This document shows positions 1 to 7,270 of a stretch of 12,248 nt of DNA, piece after piece. A program made the position numbers and the translations under genes. Positions within the stretch are counted from its first letter, which is position 1. Every line of letters begins with the position of its first letter. Under the pieces are notes generated by a model that did not search any database, had not been told where the DNA came from, and worked only from the letters and a program-made list of their open reading frames with translations. The stretch is from Setaria digitata (Eukaryota; Nematoda; Chromadorea; Rhabditida; Setariidae), in contig RCAB01000929.1 in NCBI GenBank assembly GCA_003640385.1, positions 1 through 12,248 of the forward strand, in the 5' to 3' direction.

Positions 1-162
1 TGAATGATTTAATAACTAGCATTCTTACAATTTCATTACGAAATTTCGCAATGTTTTGTTTTGCTTTTCATTCTTCCGGTTCGTTTTGAGATGAGAAATT
101 TTAAAATTAAATGATTTAAAGGAAATTTTAAAATTAAAATGAATCGTAATAATTTTGCTTAC
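1..162 (-). other. Intron running off the left edge
   Basis: Downstream of the donor at 162, the minus strand shows no acceptor followed by an open frame. The sequence is AT-rich with repeated AAATTTTAAAATT words. It is presumably the 5' end of the next intron. Confidence 0.4.
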
Positions 163-331
163 GCGAATGCTTTCAATCTGATACGATCAAAATTTCGTTC
201 ATTCAGTAAATGATGAATAGCATAAGCACAAGCCAATTGAAATTGCATTTGAGGCCAATCAGCACAATCTGTTGCAATAATTGTTAGTGCTGTTTTCTGG
301 TCATCAATTTCGTATCTAAATTGGCTCATAT
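163..331 (-). CDS. Third (or fourth) coding exon of the left-hand minus-strand gene
   Basis: The acceptor AAAAAATTTTAG ends at 332 and the exon opens with AT, which completes a codon from exon 2. It then reads MSQFRYEIDDQKTALTIIAT and onward for 55 codons to a GTAAGC donor at 162-157. The product is a well-mixed globular-looking sequence with DCADWPQMQF and CAYAIHHLLNERNF segments, probably alpha-helical. ATG 329 could instead be a start just behind a trans-splice site, with a TAA upstream in frame; the phase match to exon 2 makes me prefer an internal exon. The family is not recognised. Confidence 0.6.
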
Positions 332-1322
332 CTAAAATTTTTTAATTCACCCATAAAATTTTTAATGAATATTAATTTTGATAAGTTTGATCTTATCATT
401 GGATGTAATATAATTTTGGATGTTTGCATTATGGCATTATCACTAATATGCCGCTGATGTGGAAGAATTAAATGTTTTCATGCATTAATTTTCAAACTTA
501 ATTATTAATGATAGTTATTTAACAAAAATAAGCATAATTTATTTAAGAAAGGAAGAAAATGTAGAATTTGATGGAAAATAAAACCGAAATACTTGTTATC
601 TTTCCAGATAATGCTTCCGTAAAAAAGACGCAAGTGATCACTGCGATGTACCTGTCGATGTAACTTTCGATTTTTTTCATGTATACTCTCATCAGCAAAT
701 AACTTCGCATGCTTTTCATCTAAATTTCTTTTTTTTAATAGTCATTCCAATTATTACTTTTAATGGCTATTTTAATAACTTGTTATTTTAGAGAATACTT
801 GCAATAAAACATGTTCAGAAACAAAATTACGGTCAAAATAAAAAAAGAACATCCGGAAATCATTTAAAGCTAGATAAATCATCAAATTTTTAGGAACGAA
901 TGGAAAATATGAAGAAGTAAAAAAGGGAAATGAATTTTAACCTACTCCAACGTTCAACCTCATGATAAACATCGTGTAATCCCGATTGTAATTGCCTCTT
1001 AATCAGTATTGGGAAATTTGCTTTATAAAGCCATCTTTGAATAATTTGGATTACTTCATTCAGCTTTCTCCAGTGCACATTAGTCTAAAAATTAAATTTC
1101 GAAAAAAAAGAGAAAAAAAAATTGAGGATAGTTCAATGTTAAAGCTAAATTTTTGCACATATTTAAGATTATTCTATTATTTCTTAGTTGCTAAGAAATA
1201 TCATAAATAATAAATTCGAAATTAACCTGAAATAGTGAAAGAGCGATATAACGTGTTGAGATAAATTTTAGTGTTGGTACTTCAACACTAGAACATGCCA
1301 TAAAGGAGTCGTCGTATTCCAT
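163..1322 (-). CDS. Multi-exon gene, 5' part, possible CUL2-ligase substrate receptor (partial)
   Basis: I built this model from three minus-strand exons, 1322-1227, 1084-946 and 331-163, whose phases agree (0, then 1, then 2). They give about 134 residues before the frame leaves the left edge through a donor at 162-161. The start is ATG 1322; in-frame TAA codons lie in the 22 bases between it and the acceptor at 1346-1345. Residues 17-26 (TLKFISTRYI) fit a BC-box pattern with Ser in the usual Cys place. Residues 56-64 (FPILIKRQL) fit the cullin-2 box pattern hydrophobic-P-x-x-hydrophobic-x-x-x-hydrophobic. Together these resemble the N-terminal VHL box of ZYG11/ZER1/FEM1-type receptors, which recruit elongin BC and CUL2. 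No leucine-rich, ankyrin or armadillo repeats are visible in this part, so the function is inference. An extra exon at 719-642 can be inserted in phase. Confidence 0.5.
608..663 (+). CDS. Possible plus-strand last exon
   Basis: A good acceptor, TTATCTTTCCAG, ends at 607. The only usable frame drops two bases and reads NASVKKTQVITAMYLSM to TAA at 661-663; an AATAAA follows at 803-808. No upstream plus-strand exon is visible in the window and the segment lies inside a minus-strand intron or exon, so this may be a chance acceptor. Confidence 0.15.
642..719 (-). CDS. Optional third coding exon of the left-hand minus-strand gene
   Basis: The acceptor GAAATTTAG ends at 720. The frame that joins exon 2 reads EKHAKLFADESIHEKNRK and stays open for about 70 codons to a TAA near 508. 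To join the exon at 331 in phase it must end at 642, using the weak donor GTGATC. A better donor, CAG/GTACAT at 651-650, leaves phase 0 and would put the 331 exon out of frame. The segment is highly charged and helix-prone, so it could be a linker. It overlaps a candidate plus-strand exon at 608-663, and at most one of the two is likely real. Confidence 0.28.
946..1084 (-). CDS. Second coding exon of the left-hand minus-strand gene
   Basis: The acceptor AATTTAATTTTTAG ends at 1085 and opens frame 0 with TNVHWRKLNE. Forty-six codons follow, ending HEVERW plus one base, to a donor GTAGGT at 945-944. A second donor, GTTAAA at 941-940, lies four bases on but leaves phase 2, which creates a stop when joined to the exon at 331. 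The segment is a mixed amphipathic sequence with W, H, R, Q and P codons, unlike the poly-F/K/N translations of the surrounding DNA. It carries the FPILIKRQL motif. Intron 1 (1226-1085) is 142 bases. Confidence 0.6.
1178..1200. repeat. Perfect 10-bp hairpin inside intron 1
   Basis: TATTTCTTAG at 1178-1187 and CTAAGAAATA at 1191-1200 are exact reverse complements around a 3-base loop. It lies about 25 bases past the exon-1 donor of the minus-strand gene. Confidence 0.8.
1227..1322 (-). CDS. First coding exon of the left-hand minus-strand gene
   Basis: Thirty-two codons start MEYDDSFMACSS and end at CAG followed by donor GTTAAT (1226-1225), leaving phase 0. The reading continues 11 codons into the intron before a stop, so the donor is not forced by a stop. 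The 22-base leader upstream holds in-frame TAA codons, which makes ATG 1322 the only sensible start if transcripts begin at 1344. The exon lies inside a much longer antisense-frame ORF (1268-1978) made of low-complexity Phe/Ile/Lys-rich sequence; I regard that ORF as spurious. The exon is distinctly less AT-biased than its surroundings. Confidence 0.55.
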
Positions 1323-1346
1323 GTTAAATTGTTAATAAATTTATCT
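1323..1346 (-). promoter_or_regulatory. Probable spliced-leader trans-splice site and 5' leader
   Basis: On the minus strand, TTGGTATCAG ends at 1345 and is followed by 22 bases and then ATG. A 3' splice site this close to the start, with stops between in the ATG frame, is what trans-spliced nematode messages show. An ordinary intron with a non-coding first exon upstream would look the same from sequence. Confidence 0.4.
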
Positions 1347-2586
1347 GATACCAATAAATATTGCTGCCATAATATTTTCCTTTTTTTTTTCAATCTAATA
1401 CTTTTTTTAATTATCAGTAAAGCATACACAAACACATATATATATATATATATANATATATATTTAAATGAAAACTTATTATTTTTTTGGAATAATAAGT
1501 TTTCAAAGGTGTAAAATTTAATTAGTTGTATGCAATTATTAAATAAAATGGAGATAAAGGTTAGTGAACTGTATGGAAAAACAATGTAAAATGGATGTAA
1601 ATTTTGACTTGTGAAATGAATGGAAAAGAATTTCTGACAAGAAATGAAAAACAAAAAGATAATTTTTTTTTGCATCATTATTTTGAATGAAATTAACAAA
1701 AGGCAAATAAAGAAATGAAACAATAAATCAATTGAAATTTTTGAAAATTTTGTTCCGAAATGTTTTTTATTTTCCTTTTCTGCTTTTTCATCGTTTTTGG
1801 AATCATGTATAATAGTGATTTTAAATGGAAGTAAAATTTTATTTATAAAATTTATGAAATTTGAAAGAGAAAACAAAACAAATGACAGCAATATGATGGG
1901 ATGAATGAAAAAGTACGAAGGAGAGGGAAGGAAGGGCGAGAGATAAGATGCCATGGAGAAATGAGTCTGAAAGTTCAATGGAAAGAAAACTTTACAAGCT
2001 AGTCTGAAAAGCTAGTTCGGTCTTATAGTAAGTCTAAGTTTTAATAGTTTCCTTTGCTTTGCTTTTCTCTTTGCTAAGTGATATGGATGATGTTTAAGTG
2101 CACACGATGCTTCAAATCATATCCAAAATTTTCTTTTCCTTTCTCTCATATCTAATATATTATACAAATTTAATTCAAACAAAATGTTATAATTAAATTT
2201 CGCATATTTTTAAAGACTTAAAAAAATAAACTTTGTTGCCTTTTTTCTTAAAAAAAATGAAAGAAAAAAAAATAACCAGATAAAGTCATCCATTCATATT
2301 TAACTTTCTTCCTAATTCCTAAATATAATTAATCAAAATAAATTTTCAATGTTTTGCAGGTTGGAAAATTTTTTTTCATTTATACATTAAAAACCAAAAA
2401 AAAAACGAGTAAGTAATATAATCAGCTAAACTTGACCATTCACTTTTGTCCTTCTTCATTTATGTTATGTTGAATTAATTAAATTCAATTTAGATAATGG
2501 AATTTTCTCATATATTAAAGTTAAGACGAAGTTTGTTTAGAAAAAAATAATCAAATAAAATTAGTGGTAAAAACAGGTAGAAATAA
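1347..2586. other. Intergenic DNA between divergent genes
   Basis: This stretch separates the minus-strand gene from the plus-strand exon near 2662 and should hold both promoters. It contains a TA microsatellite (1436-1463), poly-A/T words, a purine-rich patch around 1910-1950 and paired AGCTAGT words at about 2000-2015. An acceptor TTTTGCAG at 2352-2359 and a donor GTAAGT at 2409 bracket a 49-base open segment that is mostly A-rich. I see no convincing coding sequence. Confidence 0.4.
1436..1463. repeat. TA microsatellite containing an N
   Basis: Uninterrupted alternating A and T with one undetermined base at 1455, probably a base-calling ambiguity. Confidence 0.9.
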
Positions 2587-2661
2587 TATTATCGTTTCCT
2601 TCTTTTTCATTTAAAAAACTTTTTCCAACCGAAATATGAAAGATTTGCAAAAGCTATTAGC

Positions 2662-3058
2662 ATGATTTTAATAAAAATGAATAATCCGGTATACCTGTGT
2701 GGAGGAAATATGATTGCCGGTTCATGTGGAGTATTATTTAGCGAAATTCCGGGACAAAGAATCAGGTAAGTGCATTGTAATACTTGAAAAAAAAAAAAGA
2801 GGACGAGAATAAAACTAATAGTACAACTTTTAGGAGGGTTAAATAATTGATTGTAACTAACAGTTCAGGAGAGGACTTACATTTATTTCCTAAACTTTTC
2901 ACAAAATTTTACTTTTTGTTTTAAATTTTATGAGCTTAAAAATGAAATATATTACATACATTATAAAACTATTAAATTATTTCATGAGCAACAAAAATAT
3001 CTCATTGCGTAATTTGGTTTCATTACCAGTTGTAGTATTTTTCAGGAATGGTGCATAG
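2662..3058 (+). CDS. Small two-exon gene or gene tail, unknown product
   Basis: From ATG 2662 or 2677 the frame reads NNPVYLCGGNMIAGSCG and onward to IPGQRI, then a perfect donor AG/GTAAGT at 2766. The strongest downstream acceptor, TATTTTTCAG ending at 3045, restores an Arg codon and adds NGA before TAG at 3056-3058. AATAAA follows at 3149-3154. Two other acceptors (exon starts 2832 and 2869) also join in phase and give short tails. The frame is open back to 2587 and an acceptor CTATTAG ends at 2660, so this may be the last two exons of a longer gene. The Gly/Cys-rich core LCGGNMIAGSCG is distinctive, but I do not recognise a family. Confidence 0.35.
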
Positions 3059-3379
3059 GACGATTGTTAAATTAAATAATCATTTATTGCAAAGTCGGAA
3101 ACCGTACTACCAGTGAAATCGAATAGTCAAACAAAGATTTTATAATTTAATAAATATGCTAGCAAATATTTGAAACTTTTCACATAGAAAAATGAATAAA
3201 ATTACATTTGGTGAATAAATTGGTAGAATAAATGTAAAAAAACGTTATTCACCTTAATTAAATATCTCAAACATATCAGTATGCTTTTAGCAAAGTGCAA
3301 ATTTTGTTCGCTTCATTGCTATTTTGTGTAATTACTTTTTGATATTAAAAGCAAGGATTTATTTGCCATTACAGATAAA
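3059..3379. other. AT-rich spacer without visible gene
   Basis: It contains an AATAAA at 3149-3154 that could serve the plus-strand exon ending at 3058. No convincing ORF, repeat or structured RNA is visible. Confidence 0.5.
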
Positions 3380-3685
3380 TTACTTATCATTGTTATAGTG
3401 CTTTATCAACATGATAAAAACTATCTTTGTGATAAGATATGAAAAAAACATGTCCTGAAATTCATATATCATATCAAATATTATATTTTCATTATTATCC
3501 TTATGATTTTGTTTGTTTCGTACCATAATTAATTTATCCTTTAGAAGATAATTCTGTGACCTGATTAAATGATTCGTTTTGCAAACGTGTTGCATGACGT
3601 GACGGAACGGTTGATTGCAAGAGAAATGCGTGACGTGATTAATTGATCTTCTCCGACACGGCTGCACAACGAACGAACCATCAGC
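3380..3685 (-). CDS. Possible unrecognised ORF or terminal exon
   Basis: The minus frame is open for about 100 codons to TAA at 3382-3380. It has no ATG near its 5' end: the first in-frame ATG lies about 25 codons inside, and an acceptor-like GTTGTGCAG sits at the upstream side. The proximal half is balanced in composition (PCRRRSINHVTHFSCNQPF), the distal half is N/K/I/F-rich. An open run of this length is roughly what chance could give once in a window of this size. It overlaps the TGACGTGA pair, which may explain its higher GC. No family is recognised. Confidence 0.2.
   Translation of the reverse strand, partial: ADGSFVVQPCRRRSINHVTHFSCNQPFRHVMQHVCKTNHLIRSQNYLLKDKLIMVRNKQNHKDNNENIIFDMIYEFQDMFFSYLITKIVFIMLIKHYNNDK
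3595..3638 (+). promoter_or_regulatory. Paired TGACGTGA bZIP-type sites
   Basis: TGACGTGA occurs at 3595-3602 and 3631-3638, 36 bases apart on the same strand, with similar flanks (GCATGACGTGAC and GCGTGACGTGAT). TGACGTG is a known core for CREB/ATF/XBP1-type factors. The block is GC-richer than its surroundings and lies about 230 bases upstream of a candidate first exon. Confidence 0.4.
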
Positions 3686-3746
3686 TAGTCATTATTGTCA
3701 ACTTTTGATTGGCAAAGTAAAGCAAAAGGTTAAAGCGTTCCTCTTT

Positions 3747-4043
3747 CTATGTTTCATTTTTCCTCTTGCTCACTTTCTTTCCACCTTCTCGCAATATTTT
3801 TCCGGATGTATTCCGTTTGATATCGATTTCATTCTTTTTTGTTTCTTCTTTCAGGAATAGGAAAATTTTCGATGAATATGATAAATGAAGGAACCCAGTG
3901 GGCAAGAAAAGATGCATTATCAAACGGAAGCTCAAGTAAGTGATACGAATCGTTATCAGGAAATGAGATAACCGTAAGGATCGATAATTCCGATCCATTT
4001 TTTCCCAACTTCTGACAATTTTATCAGTTCTTATTGACAGCAC
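3747..4043 (-). CDS. Rival antisense ORF, unrecognised
   Basis: Ninety-eight minus-strand codons are open to TAG at 3749-3747. A realistic start is the ATG of MDRNYRSLRLSHF, 13 bases after an acceptor-like AATTGTCAG, giving about 83 residues. The middle is hydrophobic (HLFLPTGFLHL) and the tail strongly basic. It overlaps the plus-strand exon at 3855-3935, which has better splice signals. No polyadenylation signal lies within 350 bases downstream. It is less likely than the plus-strand model but not excluded. Confidence 0.22.
   Translation of the reverse strand: MLSIRTDKIVRSWEKMDRNYRSLRLSHFLITIRITYLSFRLIMHLFLPTGFLHLSYSSKIFLFLKEETKKNEIDIKRNTSGKILREGGKKVSKRKNET
3842..3871 (+). promoter_or_regulatory. 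Acceptor and short leader before ATG 3872
   Basis: TTTCTTCTTTCAG is followed by a 17-base leader and an ATG. This suits a spliced-leader site or the 3' end of an upstream intron. Confidence 0.4.
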
Positions 4044-5081
4044 TGTTCAATGTTTGCTTTGTGGCATACTTGTAAATGCAAAAAATCCGCTTTATACATC
4101 ATTGATTGCCTTATTTTCCATGCAACCCATATGATAGCATCAGTCCTTTCACGGAGTTTATTTATTCATTTTCTTTTTCTATAAATTAGTATTAGTTGCT
4201 CAAATTTAAGTTGACGTCATTAACAGTGACACGGTGTTTACTACATTATTATATTTTTTATCAGCATATCATTATCATTATCATAACTATCTATAGATAT
4301 GTGCAGTTACATATGATTCTGAGAGCTAACAGAATGGTTCGAACCTATCAATGGCTTAATAATATTCATTGTCAGCTGGAAAGGTTGTATTAATTTGTCG
4401 GTTATATCTGTCTCATATGTTTTATTTTTGCTGCTGATAAAATGCCGTTTGTTATCAATAACTTTGGCTTTTTTTCTTCTAAATTTCATTCCAGAATCTT
4501 CGTTTTCCAGCTTTAGACATGAATAAACAAGGAAGTAAATAATTTAAAAGAAAAAACTAGTCAATAAGTAAACAAATTTCTTTCTTTTCTGAATTTCATC
4601 CCAAAAATTTTGCCCTAACTTTAGACATGAAAAAAAAAAGCGAAACAGATTAATATGGAAACTAAAATGAAGAAATTTCGGCTTTTTTTTTACTTCCGAA
4701 TTATTTCAATTCGGAATTTCCAAACTTTAAACATGAATAAGCGAACTAATAAATAAGAGTGGTAACAAAGTAATAGTCGAATAAGATGATCTTTCGACAA
4801 ACATATGACATAAAACATGCAAGAAAATTTGGAAATAGGGAAGGTGGGATGGGATTGACATTTTGCATCATTCAGAGTGATTTTGTCTTGTCATTATCAG
4901 GTTATAATTAGGGAACATTTGGCATCATTATCGAGTATATTGAGTAATTATTCTTCTTTTTTTTTTTTTCTTTACAGGTGTATTATTCTTATTTTCAAGT
5001 ACCCTCTTTATCAATCTAATGACATATTTTCGTACGATATTCTTTGAGGAATACGATGTCCACAATTCGCAGTTCATTTAG
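3872..5081 (+). CDS. Two-exon gene for a small membrane-type protein, unknown
   Basis: Acceptor TTTCTTCTTTCAG ends at 3854. The only frame open across 3855-3935 contains ATG 3872, reading MNMINEGTQWARKDALSNG, and ends at a strong donor A/GTAAGT (3936). A pyrimidine-rich acceptor ending in TTTACAG at 4977 joins in phase and adds VLFLFSSTLFINLMTYF and then a polar tail ending HNSQFI, with stop at 5079-5081. The 55-residue product has one hydrophobic segment of about 16-20 residues. AATAAA follows at 5164-5169. The 17-base leader before the ATG fits trans-splicing. An antisense ORF (3747-4043) overlaps exon 1 and is the main rival reading. I do not recognise the protein. Confidence 0.42.
4212..4219. 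promoter_or_regulatory. Palindromic CRE, TGACGTCA
   Basis: A perfect TGACGTCA lies inside the intron of the small plus-strand gene. It is the full CRE palindrome related to the TGACGTGA pair about 600 bases upstream. Confidence 0.35.
4333..4383 (+). CDS. Possible cassette exon in the 1-kb intron
   Basis: A 51-base segment follows GAGCTAACAG and ends at donor G/GTTGTA. It begins with two bases and ends with one, so it can be inserted between the exons at 3855-3935 and 4978-5081 without shifting the frame. It would add WFEPINGLIIFIVSWK, which extends the hydrophobic region. The acceptor has no pyrimidine tract, and other frames are also open here, so support is weak. Confidence 0.15.
4464..4790 (+). 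repeat. Three-copy degenerate tandem repeat, period about 107 bp
   Basis: The anchor CTTTAGACAT occurs at 4511-4520 and 4619-4628, and as CTTTAAACAT at 4725-4734, spacings of 108 and 106. In each copy it follows a CTTTTTTT or CTTTCTTT run and a GAATTTCAT-like segment, and precedes GAA followed by A-rich DNA. The copies have diverged by substitutions and small indels. The array lies inside the intron 3936-4977. Confidence 0.7.
4694..4716. repeat. Perfect 9-bp hairpin in the third repeat copy
   Basis: TTCCGAATT (4694-4702) and AATTCGGAA (4708-4716) are exact reverse complements with a 5-base loop. The other two repeat copies lack a matching second arm. Confidence 0.8.
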
Positions 5082-5163
5082 CATAATTGAAAATGTTACA
5101 CTGAATTGCTTTAAATTTAAGCTGATAATTTTATTTCATACTTTTGCATATTTGATAAATTTT

Positions 5164-5169
5164 AATAAA
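5164..5169 (+). terminator. AATAAA polyadenylation signal
   Basis: It lies 83 bases after the stop at 5081, a usual 3' UTR length in nematodes. AATAAA is common in DNA this AT-rich, so it supports the model only mildly. Confidence 0.4.
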
Positions 5170-5453
5170 ATTTCGATATTTAATTCGGCTAAGTTCTCTC
5201 TATATCGGAGCTTTGATTTTTTTATTGTTTTTCTCTTCATCCATTAATTATTACTTTTTTTTTGAAGATTAGATTAGGCATACACCACAATTAATTTGAA
5301 TTCTTTCAAATTTAAATTTTTTATCAGCTAATAATTCCAGTTTGGAAATTTAAGAGAAGGTTCATCTAGAAATTTATACATTAAAACAAATAATATTATT
5401 CAAATATCCAACGATGTAACTACTGATTTTAGTACCGTTAATTAAAATTGCAG
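5170..5453. other. AT-rich spacer
   Basis: It starts after the polyadenylation signal and shows no ORF, repeat or structured element that I can support. Confidence 0.5.
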
Positions 5454-5487
5454 CAAATTAATTAGCAGTCGCAGAAAGTTCCCTTCC
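5454..5487 (+). CDS. Possible short internal exon in a composition island
   Basis: Acceptor ATTGCAG ends at 5453 and donor TCC/GTAAGT starts at 5488. The one open frame reads KLISSRRKFPS and leaves phase 0. The next strong acceptor in phase, CCTTTTGCAG ending at 6222, would add SKFVLN and a stop at 6241-6243, with AATAAA at 6303-6308. The frame also stays open past the donor for about 31 codons. The minus strand is open across the same place (GSLTEGNFLRLLINLLQF then stop), so strand cannot be decided. Confidence 0.18.
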
Positions 5488-5588
5488 GTAAGTGAACCGA
5501 TTATAATGGCAACTAAGCCAAAAGCATCATTTAATTATTTTATAATCTATTTTGAAAAAAAAAAAAGAAAAATTTACGCTTAAAATAT

Positions 5589-5695
5589 GACAGGGAGAAG
5601 GGAGAGAGGCAGAGAAAGGGAGGAAGAGAGAGAAAAGGAAAGAGGAAAAGAGAGAGGAACAGAGGATGTGGAAGGAAAAAAATTGAAGGGAAGAG
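5589..5695 (+). repeat. Purine-only (GA-rich) tract, block 1
   Basis: About 107 bases almost wholly A and G on the plus strand (GGGAGAGAGG, GAGAGAGAAAAGG words), ending at TTAATTAATA. Such strand-biased tracts can form triplex DNA. Confidence 0.75.
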
Positions 5696-5790
5696 TTAAT
5701 TAATACCTAATGGATGTAAAGTAGCAAGACAACAGGATGGGTGTTAATTATTTTGTTTTAAAAATGATAAAAAAAAAAACTGTTTATCAA

Positions 5791-5902
5791 GTAGAGAAGA
5801 AAGGGAGAGAGGGAAGAAAGGAAAGAGAGAGAGAAAAAAGTGACAGACATGGAGAAATAAGAAGACAATGGAGGAAGGGAAAGGAAATTAGAGGGAGCGA
5901 GA
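5791..5902 (+). repeat. Purine-only (GA-rich) tract, block 2
   Basis: A second purine tract about 200 bases after the first, also ending in CTAATTAATA. The shared ending and similar words suggest an old duplication or a shared local mutation bias. Confidence 0.7.
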
Positions 5903-5912
5903 CTAATTAATA

Positions 5913-7165
5913 AAAATTATTCTAATTGATATATTTCTCAGTACAACTTTTCTGTATTGAAATAATTTTTATTTGCTCGATGAAAAAAAAAAAAAAAAAT
6001 TTGGATCAAAAACATATACCCACTCATTAATTGCTATATTTTCATGATAATCGTAATTAGAAAAATGTTAAACATTCCCGTAAAATGAACTCATATTGAA
6101 GGTAGTATATACTTGAAATAGACAAGTTATTAGGAATATTTTAATTCATATATTTTTAATTTATTTCCTTAGATATAAGCTAGTAAATATTATTGAATCG
6201 ATATGTGGATTTCCTTTTGCAGTCTAAGTTTGTTTTAAATTAAATTACATTATTGTAAATTCAAACTAGACTTTTTTTTTCGATTGATCGAATAGGTAAG
6301 ATAATAAAGTACAAATAGTACCCCTTTTAATATCAATTCCAAAAGGGTGAATGAAAATAATTCATTATTGTTTGAAATCAAATATTATTTTATTATTATG
6401 CAAATAAGATATATGTTGTTAAAATAGGGCATTAGAGGATTTCTATTTCTCGCTTTCTGTTAAATCTAACAAATAATGCTAATTTAGGTAAGTTAAAAGA
6501 GACATAATTATCACAGATGAGAAAGGAAAAATGAGAAGAAATTGGTTCAATTTAGAATGAGATAAATTGTGTGAGAATTCGATAATGGAAAATTCTTTCA
6601 AATGATATTTACATGATATTAAATAATGAATATATAACTAAATTTTAATTAATTAAGAGTAATAATGGTTGTACAATAATAATTGTTAATAATAAGCTAA
6701 ATTATGATCATGAGGTTTAATATCAATAAATTTAGCCCTCAACAAATTTTCCGTTATCATCATTAACTGAATCGAGAAATTTAACCATTAACAATCTTTT
6801 TTTTTTTTGCAATTATCAAATGGATCAATTTTTTTTTTTATTGATTGTTTTATATGTGAAATTTTAGAAAATTTTTGGCAATAAAAAAAAAAAAAAAAAA
6901 AGAAAGAAGCGGAATGTAGTATCGATTATATTACACAAAAAAAAAGAAAACGAACAATAGAAAATAGTATAATAATTAAGAGATGTGCAGGATTAATTGA
7001 TTAATTTTGAAATTAAAATTAAATAACCAGAAAAGATATAGGAGGAATTTTTGAAAAAAAAAATTGTATAAAATTATTTGGAAGTAGTAATTTTAACATG
7101 CAAATAACAAAATGTTTGTTTACGAATTTCAATTCTGAATCACACAAAATGTTTTTATTGAAAGA
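5913..7165. other. Long AT-rich non-coding stretch
   Basis: It includes A/T runs near 5983-5999, 6797-6809 and 6883-6901, isolated donor-like words (GTAAGA at 6296, GTAAGT at 6488) and the acceptor ending at 6222. No ORF above chance is seen on either strand. Confidence 0.5.
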
Positions 7166-7170
7166 ATGAA

Positions 7171-7171
<1 letters not shown>

Positions 7172-7203
<32 letters not shown>
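7172..7203 (+). repeat. 32-base A run
   Basis: Uninterrupted A homopolymer, followed by a unique segment and then a purine tract. Confidence 0.95.
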
Positions 7204-7205
<2 letters not shown>

Positions 7206-7270
7206 AACAGTGGCCTGGACGTATGCCAAGTTTAGTTTATTTCAATCTCCCACCGATCAATGATCAACAA

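Noticed and set aside
1268..1978. 236-codon minus-strand open frame
   Set aside because: It crosses a TA microsatellite with an N and reads low-complexity Phe/Ile/Lys/Ser. The real signal in it is the 32-codon exon in another frame.
4335..4346. GGTTCGAACC, a match to the tRNA B-box
   Set aside because: No A-box, acceptor stem or cloverleaf can be folded around it on either strand.
4307..4489. 60-codon minus-strand open frame
   Set aside because: Several frames are open here because stops are sparse. It has no supporting splice or end signals better than the rivals.
6714..6726. GAGGTTTAATAT, partly like a nematode spliced-leader start
   Set aside because: The similarity ends after GGTTTAAT and no SL RNA donor or Sm site follows.
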